A model generated the notes under the pieces. It did not search any database, was not told where the DNA came from, and saw nothing but the letters and a program-made list of their open reading frames with translations. From Methylococcaceae bacterium (GTDB taxonomy: Bacteria; Pseudomonadota; Gammaproteobacteria; Methylococcales; Methylomonadaceae): a stretch of 33,411 nt of DNA. Shown here in pieces: positions 26,828-33,411 of the stretch. The stretch is taken from the NCBI GenBank assembly GCA_021736705.1, contig JAIPFI010000012.1, forward strand, positions 1-33,411. The letters run 5' to 3'. Every line of letters begins with the position of its first letter. Positions within the stretch are counted from its first letter, which is position 1. The position numbers were made by a program, and so were the translations under genes.

Positions 26828-26860
26828 GAACCTGCGTCTTTGCAAACACAGGTTCGGTTT
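26828..26860 (+). terminator. Hairpin with + strand T tract between the hydrolase and GT4 genes
   Basis: GAACCTG (26828-26834) pairs perfectly with CAGGTTC (26849-26855) across a 14-base loop, and GGTTTTT follows on the + strand. Read on the - strand, the direction of the flanking genes, the hairpin is followed by TTGAG, a poor tail. It could stop antisense transcription, or act weakly in both directions after the hydrolase gene. Confidence 0.55.
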
Positions 26861-26878
26861 TTCTCGGGCGTGTCGCCA

Positions 26879-29800
26879 TTAAAAATGCAGCGTTAGTAAT
26901 TGTAGCGTTTTAAAATTAAGACTTTCGACTGGCGTCCCTGCACCGAGAGTGGCAATATAGACATCAATATTTGTGCTGCCGGAAATAGGTAGCCTAATGA
27001 ATTCAGATATTTCATTGTTAAGTGACACATTAGCTTGCCACGCGGCCAATCCTGAAACGGACGTTAGTTGGCCTTGTGCATTTCTGATTAAAGAGAATGC
27101 TTCGCCATTGAAAATATACACAATATAAACATCAACTGCCCCGGCTTTAGCCATATTTTCATGCGCTAAAGCAAGAACTTGTTGCCCCTGTTCTCGCCAA
27201 GTGATTAAGCGCGTGCTGTACTGTTCGGAAAATTTAACCATCCAGTCATCATTAAAGTCTGGAATGCTAAAGTTACTGTCATTAGGTGTTGCTAAATTTG
27301 CTGTTTTAGCCATAACAACATGTTGCGCCTGCGTTTGATTGGGAGCAGTACTCCAGAATTCGGCTTGTCTCGCTGCACCGCCCAATAAAGAGCCAATATT
27401 GAGCTGAGCATTGCTGATGTTGCCTGCGCTTTTATTACTATCTTGGTGAATATAAACCAAGCCTTGCTTAGCATCACTGCTTCCCGTGACCACTAATGCG
27501 GCCGAGCTATTAGTGACGGACACGGATTTTTGCAGATTCGTTCCGGTAAAGTCAGTAAAATCAATGCCTTTGCTAACAAAAGCACTCAGGGTACTTGCTG
27601 TGTTAAACATGATTTCTGATAAATGTAGGCCTAATTCAGACCCGCTACGAACACCGCCGGGCATGCGAATACCAGGTCCGGCAGCGCCACCTGCAAGTTC
27701 AGTAAACCAAAGTTTACGGGTTAATAGCTCATCGTCTGCTTGAGTAAAAGCGAAAAAATAACCCGGTTGATTAGGGTTAGGTAGCCAAGCATCAGAAGGC
27801 CCCCACTCACCGTTTAACACAGGCTTCGCACTGGCTTGGTTAGTCGTCCACCAAGAAAGGATATTTGACTGCTCTTTGACCACAGCAGTACCTATTTCAG
27901 ATGCGGGGTTATTCCAAGGCTCGCGGTTATTTGGCAGATAAAGGTGGGGTAATACTGCATCAAAAACAGGGCTATCATAAATAAAGCTAGCTAAAGCCCC
28001 GCGAGGATCTAAGGCTGTTGAGCTGGAAACCAGTAAATGCTCATCATCTAGGCTGCGTACGTGTGCAGCTAACTCGGTAATAAATTTTTGACGAATTTGG
28101 GCATCTTTATTAGCATCATTATCTGGACGAGTCCATTCAAATGAATCCCATTCATTCAAGATTTCATAAGCAAATACCGCATCGGCATAGCCGCTACTAT
28201 TGATGGTATTGATGACCCAGCTCCAACGGTCTTTAGCCATGGCGAGCACGTCAGAATTAGTGTAGAAATTGTTGATGTCACTCAGTGAGCCGCCTTGACT
28301 GGTATGCCAAGCTGTACGAGGTAGATATTCATCATAGAAAAAAGTATCAAAAGGGCTAATTAATACATAAATACCGTTTTCAGCACTCAGACGTAAAACA
28401 TCAATAATAAAATCAGCCATTTTGGTGTTGAATGTACCGCGTGGACTTTCTAACCAATAAGCACAGTTTTGCTGGTTAAAGGCTGCATTATTGGGCACAT
28501 TTAATGAAAGGTCTTCTAAAAATAAACGCATAACCGTAATGCCATTGGCTTTTAATTTAGCCATATAGTCACTTATTTTCTGTTTTGCTTCTGGATTGTT
28601 TGTAAAATTATGGCATTTATTGCCAGTCCAGATGTTGTCATTGTACAAGTAGCGAATAGCATCATCTTGATGTAAATATTGCGTACCAATAGGAATTAAA
28701 GGTTGGCCATTTTCTTTCATAAAATAGCGTCCACCAGGCGCTATAGCAGATAGACCTTGATATTTATCAGCAGGAATTGCACTATTTAAAGCGGCAATAG
28801 AGAGCGTGGATAAAGGTTCTGAGTAAGCAATAGAGCCAAAATTATTGGCCTCATCATAAGCGCGTACTGCAAAATAATAGCGAGTATCGGGCAGTAAACC
28901 CATGACTCGAATATTTGTCGTAGCAAAAAAATCAAAGTTTGCTTGTTTATTAAACGGCCATTGGCTGGCTTGTTGAAAGTTCTCAGCGGTAATGGGTTGA
29001 GTGGAGTAGCGCACATCAAAACCCGAAGCCATACCTGCGCCAAGATTATCCCCTGGATTATTCCACTGTAATCTAACGGAATAGGGGCGTGGATGTGCCG
29101 CAACAAAATTAGCAACCGCGCTGGGTGCTTGTGTGTCATTGTGTGTTTGAAATTGCAATCTCGTATAGGCGGAAGGTCCACTTAAACCCGATTGAGAGCT
29201 GTGCTGTTCGCTGTGCTTTAATTCCACATACTCATCGGTGAGAATGGGTAAAGTAAAACGCAATTGAGCCGAATCAATACTTCTGTTGTCGGCAAAATCA
29301 CGATGATTACCGCTGTCATCAGAAATAACAATCGCATTAATGCCAATACTATCACCGTCCTTATGGCTGGTATTGGGTAATAATGACCAAGGAATAGCGA
29401 CTTCTATGCTATAGCCCTCGTCAATATCAGATGGATTATTAACCGTGCCACGATAGCTTACCTGGTAACGAATGCCATCTAAGGTGTGCGGATCTAAAAC
29501 CCCAGTTGCTCCACCATCTCCCGTGCCGGCATTAAAGCTACGGCGCGAGACAATGCCGTTACCATTAACTGGGTCGGTAAAATTACCGATATTTAAAGCG
29601 AGAAAGCGATCCGTGCTTTGCAAATGGTTTTCTTTGGATAGATTTAAATCAAAATACCATTCAATAGAATCATCATTGGAATTTTCCCAAATATTTCCCG
29701 TGCCGTTACCGGAACCATCGGCCCAAAGCTGCTGGTCTTCAACATCAGCGGCAAGGTAGAGGTAATTAGCATCATGCGCATAATATAATTTAATGCTACG

Positions 29801-29974
29801 TTGATCATGAAAGGCACGACTTAGGTTTGCTGCTTGCTGCTTAGGCCACTCTAACTCATTAATTATGCCATCGATATTAGGCGTAGCTTGAAAGGCATTA
29901 ATGCTATAAGGCGCGGAAAATGCAGGTGTTAGCGTGCTAGTTAGCAGTACGCTTATCAGAAGTCGTTTATGCAT
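26879..29974 (-). CDS. Secreted glycoside hydrolase with CBM9-like, FN3 and clan GH-A-like domains
   Basis: The 1031-residue protein begins with a Sec signal (MHKRLLISVLL, cut near AFSA, residue 21). Domains: a CBM9-like module (about 24-265; opening with NIDGIINELEW, later EVAIPWSLLP), a fibronectin type III module (about 288-392; RLQWNNP, LLPDTRYYFAVRAYDE), and a (beta/alpha)8 hydrolase of the GH5-like kind (about 410-780). A beta-rich C-terminal part completes it. In the barrel, EILNEWDSFEW holds the likely acid/base Glu608, and VLNGEWGPSD holds the likely nucleophile Glu723; both positions and their spacing suit clan GH-A. The substrate is unknown. It sits inside a glycosyltransferase cluster and next to a type II secretion operon, so secretion by that route and action on the cluster's own polysaccharide are plausible (inference). 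AGGA lies 8 bases before the ATG. The exact GH family needs a profile search. Confidence 0.85.
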   Translation of the reverse strand: MHKRLLISVLLTSTLTPAFSAPYSINAFQATPNIDGIINELEWPKQQAANLSRAFHDQRSIKLYYAHDANYLYLAADVEDQQLWADGSGNGTGNIWENSNDDSIEWYFDLNLSKENHLQSTDRFLALNIGNFTDPVNGNGIVSRRSFNAGTGDGGATGVLDPHTLDGIRYQVSYRGTVNNPSDIDEGYSIEVAIPWSLLPNTSHKDGDSIGINAIVISDDSGNHRDFADNRSIDSAQLRFTLPILTDEYVELKHSEQHSSQSGLSGPSAYTRLQFQTHNDTQAPSAVANFVAAHPRPYSVRLQWNNPGDNLGAGMASGFDVRYSTQPITAENFQQASQWPFNKQANFDFFATTNIRVMGLLPDTRYYFAVRAYDEANNFGSIAYSEPLSTLSIAALNSAIPADKYQGLSAIAPGGRYFMKENGQPLIPIGTQYLHQDDAIRYLYNDNIWTGNKCHNFTNNPEAKQKISDYMAKLKANGITVMRLFLEDLSLNVPNNAAFNQQNCAYWLESPRGTFNTKMADFIIDVLRLSAENGIYVLISPFDTFFYDEYLPRTAWHTSQGGSLSDINNFYTNSDVLAMAKDRWSWVINTINSSGYADAVFAYEILNEWDSFEWTRPDNDANKDAQIRQKFITELAAHVRSLDDEHLLVSSSTALDPRGALASFIYDSPVFDAVLPHLYLPNNREPWNNPASEIGTAVVKEQSNILSWWTTNQASAKPVLNGEWGPSDAWLPNPNQPGYFFAFTQADDELLTRKLWFTELAGGAAGPGIRMPGGVRSGSELGLHLSEIMFNTASTLSAFVSKGIDFTDFTGTNLQKSVSVTNSSAALVVTGSSDAKQGLVYIHQDSNKSAGNISNAQLNIGSLLGGAARQAEFWSTAPNQTQAQHVVMAKTANLATPNDSNFSIPDFNDDWMVKFSEQYSTRLITWREQGQQVLALAHENMAKAGAVDVYIVYIFNGEAFSLIRNAQGQLTSVSGLAAWQANVSLNNEISEFIRLPISGSTNIDVYIATLGAGTPVESLNFKTLQLLTLHF

Positions 29975-30026
29975 AAATCATGTCCTGTTGACGTAGTTGT
30001 TTTTAATAGGGCTTTTTTACTTGAAT

Positions 30027-31730
30027 TCAGGCGTTAAAGCATTGCCATAATAATTGATAGCTTAAATTATCGTAGGCATTAAAAAAGCCCAGATTTTTAC
30101 ACCTTAACTCATAAGGGCTGATAAAACTGATAGATTCGTCATAAATGGTTAAATTCGGATGATAAAAAGGATCCGACTGATTAAGCGTGTTTTTCCAGAA
30201 GAGCCATAAGCGCTTAAAATCTTGCTCAAGCCATATCTCGTCTTGATGAGAGCAAGGAAAAGGGAATTTCGCTTTTGCTAGCGGAGTAGTTAAATGAGAC
30301 AGTGTTTTGTCGTTCGCTAATTGCAATGCAAAATGGACGTCAAAGCCTTTAGTGATATAGCCGCAATCAAATAATCCTGCGCGCATAAATAACGCTTTTT
30401 TAACCGCCATTAATTGCCATGGGACAGCGGAAACCTCATGATTAATGCCCAACCAACCGCCATAACCTAGATCATCAGCATGACACGCATAATGCCAGTG
30501 CCCGGCAGAGCCACGTATCCCTAGTGTTAAGCCGCAGCTATGTAATTTATTATCGCTATAAGCGATTTTTCCAGTGACTAGACCTATATTCTCACGGATG
30601 CAATGACCTAATAACTCAGTGATACACTCAGGCTCTGGTTGTAGCTGGCCGTCGGCAAAAATTAAGATTTCGCCTTGCGCTTTAGTCGCCAAGGCATTTA
30701 ATCGCTCAGGAATTGAATGCTTGATCTCGGTACAGATTAAAATTTCGTCATTTTCATGTTGTCGCCAACATCCTTCAATATCATCCCGTATTGCATTGGA
30801 ATCGGCTAAAAGAAGAATGGATGTCTTAGGGCGTTGTGTTAGCGGGTAACTTAGATTATGACAGCCCTCAAAAGGTGTTGCTTTGATAAGGGCTGGCAAT
30901 TTTTGGCGCTGCAAATAAGCTTGCACTGCCGCAATACCTTTATCATGGGCATCTGGTTTTGCTGCCGCTCCAGACGCTAATGAGCCACTGTGCAAGCGCA
31001 TATGATAAAGCACATCAGGAATATGTTTTATTTGTGCAGTATGCTCAATCGCTCTAAGTAATAAATCATAATCTTGAGAGCCATCATATTGACTATTAAA
31101 TCCGCCAAGTCGCTCAAAGAGTGAGCGGCGCATGACCACAGGATGGTGTATATAGTTCGTACAAAGTAACTTTTCTACGGAAAACTTAGGTTTAAATCCT
31201 GGGTGTATGCGCCGGTAATCCACGTCAAAACGATCTTCATCCGCATAAATAATATCAGTAGCGGTGTTTTTTTGTAACTGCTGAGCAAAGGCAGATAAGG
31301 CATAAGGATCTAAAAGATCATCATGATCTAAAAATACTAGAAAATCCCCATTAGCTAAATGTGCTGCTCTATTAGTCGTTGCAGAAATTCCAGATTGTTG
31401 GCTATTTAAGCTGATTTTGATGCGTGCATCCAATGCTTGGTTTTTATATAGTAAATCAATAGTTTCTTGAGAGGAGGCATCGTCGGCTAAGATAAGTTCC
31501 CAATCGGCAAAAAACTGACTACGTACCGAATTTATGCAGTCTTGTAACCACTGCGCAGGCGGATTATGAACGGGAACAACAATGGAAAACAGTAAATGGC
31601 TATGGCGATGGACGGTATAATTGTGCGGCGCCTGTTTTTCACGTTCCTCGCACCAAGCGCGATAGCCGCCACTTAGTTCGCCGGCACCTAGCGCTACTGG
31701 CATAATAGGAGGGCAATAAACATCAGTCAT
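30027..31730 (-). CDS. Glycosyltransferase family 2 with degenerate second GT domain
   Basis: The 567-residue protein has a GT2 GT-A domain (about 48-265): SIVVPVHNPPAQWLQDCINS, ILADDASS, metal-binding DHDD at 135-138, IYADEDRFD, GGFNSQYDGSQDYDLLLR and DVLYHMR. A second GT-A-like domain (about 300-540) keeps secondary patterns, such as ILIFADGQLQPEPECITELL and VTGKIAYSDNKLHSCG, but no clear DxD. It ends with a short domain. The layout matches the 23218-24939 protein, so the two are paralogues that may add different sugars. The start overlaps the upstream gene by 8 bases (ATGACTGA) and lacks a ribosome site, so translation is probably coupled. The hydrolase gene follows after 52 bases. Confidence 0.87.
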   Translation of the reverse strand: MTDVYCPPIMPVALGAGELSGGYRAWCEEREKQAPHNYTVHRHSHLLFSIVVPVHNPPAQWLQDCINSVRSQFFADWELILADDASSQETIDLLYKNQALDARIKISLNSQQSGISATTNRAAHLANGDFLVFLDHDDLLDPYALSAFAQQLQKNTATDIIYADEDRFDVDYRRIHPGFKPKFSVEKLLCTNYIHHPVVMRRSLFERLGGFNSQYDGSQDYDLLLRAIEHTAQIKHIPDVLYHMRLHSGSLASGAAAKPDAHDKGIAAVQAYLQRQKLPALIKATPFEGCHNLSYPLTQRPKTSILLLADSNAIRDDIEGCWRQHENDEILICTEIKHSIPERLNALATKAQGEILIFADGQLQPEPECITELLGHCIRENIGLVTGKIAYSDNKLHSCGLTLGIRGSAGHWHYACHADDLGYGGWLGINHEVSAVPWQLMAVKKALFMRAGLFDCGYITKGFDVHFALQLANDKTLSHLTTPLAKAKFPFPCSHQDEIWLEQDFKRLWLFWKNTLNQSDPFYHPNLTIYDESISFISPYELRCKNLGFFNAYDNLSYQLLWQCFNA

Positions 31731-33207
31731 TGGGTTTTAATCTGGCATAAGGTTGGCCTATCTTAGGATCTATACCAATAGTATTTAGTAAATCGGCGGC
31801 TTCATCTGGGGGCGTGCCTGCTGGAAACGGATTGCGGAAGTGATTAATCGTTAAAAAAGCCGCCAATAGCCCAATAGGTAAGGAGACTAAATGCGCAATG
31901 GCAGCAATATAAGGGCGGCTCGGTGCTAAATATAAAGCATCGTTATGAAAAATGGCCGCGTGTTTGCCGCACATAGCACTTGGGCGTCTAGCTTCCATAT
32001 TCGCGTCGGTAATCACTAAATCATATTTTTGTTGTAATAAGCGTGGCAAAATATGTAAGGGTTTAATAAAGCCAACTTTACGCGCAAAGACTTGAGTATA
32101 GTTTTTATTTGCCTGATGCTCAGTGACACGATGTTCATCGCATAATATATCAATGGTTGCTGTACTCTGTAAGGTTTTGAGCGATTGTAAAATAGCAGGT
32201 TCAAAATCTTCAATCGTAATATCAATTAAAATTCGTTTTATCGCGTGTTGGGCAAAAAAATGCGCATCTAATTGCATACGATCTTTAGCAAAGACCACCC
32301 ATGAACTCCAGTTGCCAAAATGTCCTCGCCAAGCATCTTTGAACGCGCTAGTTAAGGTTTGTTTAATTTCATCATCACCAATTAAGGCACTATAAAAAAT
32401 ACGACGATGCAAACGCATTAAGGCAATAAACAAAGACTTTAGCTCGCCTTTACCTTGTTGATGATTGGCAATTAAACGTAAACCATTGCGCTGGAAAAAA
32501 TATAAACGCATGGGCGCAAAAGGCTTTGCCCAAGGGAAATCATGAAAGGCTTTAGCGCCAGTAAGGCAAGCGCCTTTTTTATTAAAAGTTTTACGCAAAC
32601 GTAAACAGAGATCGACATCGTCACTAAAAATAAAATATGCCCAATCCAGTACGCCCATTTCACGTAACGCATCAGCACGCACCATGAGACAACAAGCACT
32701 TGCATAGTCAATATCTAAAACGGGCGGTAAATCAGGGTTATCCTGAAAACGATACCAAGCCTCAATAGGGTTACTGCGACTAAAATTAACGCCTCCCCCA
32801 GCTTCTTGAAGTGTATCTGGCTGCGAGGAAATATAAATGCTCGGAGCCGCAAAAATATAATCAGGGTGGGCATCTAAAAAGTCAGTCAACTGAGCAATGC
32901 AATCAGCCTCAGGAAAGGCGTCATCATCAATAAAAATCAAATACTCACAGCCACTCGATAAAGCGGCCAGCGCTGCGCAGTTAAAACCACCACAACCGCC
33001 TAAATTAGCAGAGCTAGCTAATAGAGATACCTGAGGAAATTGGCTGCGAATTGCCTCTGCCGCACCATCCGCTCCCTTGTTTTCAGTGACAAAAGTAGGG
33101 ATTTTTTGCTGTTCTAATGAAGCGATAAGCTTTAAAACAGGGTCGCGATGATTGTACGTTACAATGGCGGCAGCAACTTTGGGTAGATTTAATGAATGTG
33201 ATGGCAT
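31723..33207 (-). CDS. Glycosyltransferase family 2, GlfT2/rhamnosyltransferase-like
   Basis: The 494-residue protein has an N-terminal GT2 domain (about 10-285): VAAAIVTYNHRDPVLKLIAS, the metal-binding FIDDDAFPE (Asp94-Asp96), YASACCLMVRADALREMG and IFSDDVDLCLRLR, then a W-x-K-rich acceptor region. These blocks resemble galactofuranosyl- and rhamnosyltransferases of the GlfT2 kind. The C-terminal 200 residues are a separate alpha/beta part (KRILIDITIEDFEP, YDLVITDANME) that ends in a hydrophobic segment (about 424-446), which may hold the protein to the membrane. It is the first gene of the - strand cluster seen here, and it overlaps the next gene by 8 bases. No clear ribosome site precedes the ATG at 33207. 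Donor and acceptor cannot be named. Confidence 0.85.
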   Translation of the reverse strand: MPSHSLNLPKVAAAIVTYNHRDPVLKLIASLEQQKIPTFVTENKGADGAAEAIRSQFPQVSLLASSANLGGCGGFNCAALAALSSGCEYLIFIDDDAFPEADCIAQLTDFLDAHPDYIFAAPSIYISSQPDTLQEAGGGVNFSRSNPIEAWYRFQDNPDLPPVLDIDYASACCLMVRADALREMGVLDWAYFIFSDDVDLCLRLRKTFNKKGACLTGAKAFHDFPWAKPFAPMRLYFFQRNGLRLIANHQQGKGELKSLFIALMRLHRRIFYSALIGDDEIKQTLTSAFKDAWRGHFGNWSSWVVFAKDRMQLDAHFFAQHAIKRILIDITIEDFEPAILQSLKTLQSTATIDILCDEHRVTEHQANKNYTQVFARKVGFIKPLHILPRLLQQKYDLVITDANMEARRPSAMCGKHAAIFHNDALYLAPSRPYIAAIAHLVSLPIGLLAAFLTINHFRNPFPAGTPPDEAADLLNTIGIDPKIGQPYARLKPND

Positions 33208-33342
33208 AAGCTAAAAATAGAGAATAAGTAAGGCTATAGATATAAAAAGAGACGGTGGTGCTTTAAAGCCTTTTTAATAACTAAAGTTTCGGAGTTCAAA
33301 AAATACAAAACAACACCCATAACCAATTGAAATAAAAGAAAA

Positions 33343-33409
33343 TGAAGCCTCAAAAATGGTAAAATATTGCTTGTACCACCAACCAATATTATCCAAAAAA
33401 GAGGCCTCA
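33343..33409. repeat. Imperfect inverted repeat at the right edge
   Basis: The left arm, TGAAGCCTC (33343-33351), pairs 8 of 9 with GAGGCCTCA (33401-33409). Inside, TGG pairs with CCA, and AATATTG (33363-33369) pairs perfectly with CAATATT (33384-33390). The apical loop is 14 bases. A- and T-rich bulges separate the paired blocks. The right arm also contains the palindrome GAGGCCTC. The element could be a small mobile palindrome (MITE-like), an insertion-sequence end or a regulatory hairpin. The window ends 2 bases after it, so its true limits are unknown. Confidence 0.5.
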
Positions 33410-33411
33410 AC

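Noticed and set aside
28786-29181. 131-codon frame on the - strand overlapping the hydrolase gene
   Set aside because: It is a second frame on the same strand as a clear multidomain protein, with no recognisable domain.
33323-33411. + strand frame running off the right edge, with an ATG at 33356
   Set aside because: No ribosome site, it lies within the inverted repeat, and it opposes the direction of the cluster.
33401-33411. Integron attC-like end (GCCTCAAC)
   Set aside because: The bases do not fit the RYYYAAC/GTTRRRY core pair, and no integron cassette context is seen.

Overview
The window looks like chromosomal DNA of a gammaproteobacterium. The evidence is a proteobacterial-type 5S rRNA end, RecD, UbiK, SbcCD, and a type II secretion operon in the Xanthomonas xps order (E-F-G-H-I-J-K-L-M-N-D). 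The sequence leans AT-rich. An obligate aerobe such as a member of the Methylococcales would fit, but nothing here proves the genus. No tRNA, CRISPR array, intact insertion sequence or integrase was found.

Layout: (1) 1-131, the 3' end of a 5S rRNA gene and its intrinsic terminator, so an rRNA operon enters from the left. (2) 223-7104, DNA repair: recD (+), then ubiK and a MarR-type regulator with a cysteine-rich tail (both -), then sbcD-sbcC (+) divergent from the regulator. (3) 7266-12190, a two-gene signalling unit: a lipoprotein of the NMT1/TauA substrate-binding type, followed 2 bases later by a membrane protein with five predicted PAS modules and intact GGDEF and EAL motifs. No ABC permease or ATPase lies beside it, so it reads as a sensor rather than a transporter. 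(4) 12191-12577, a 387-base leader without genes. (5) 12578-22964, an eleven-gene type II secretion operon, tightly packed. It lacks a classical gspC (a GspN/XpsN-type protein stands in), a prepilin peptidase and a pilotin; its secretin carries its own lipobox. (6) 23218-33207, all on the - strand: four glycosyltransferases (three GT2-type, one GT4-type) around a 1031-residue secreted multidomain glycoside hydrolase (CBM9-like, FN3, clan GH-A-like barrel). (7) 33208-33411, an intergenic edge with an imperfect inverted repeat.

How the parts may work together (inference): the glycosyltransferases build a surface or exported polysaccharide. The hydrolase has a Sec signal and is a plausible client of the neighbouring type II system, where it could trim or release that polymer, as PslG-like hydrolases do in exopolysaccharide loci. 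The c-di-GMP protein upstream of the secretion operon is of a class that often controls matrix production. The most interesting units are the lipoprotein/PAS-GGDEF-EAL pair, the hydrolase embedded among glycosyltransferases beside a secretion system, and the inverted repeat at the right edge.
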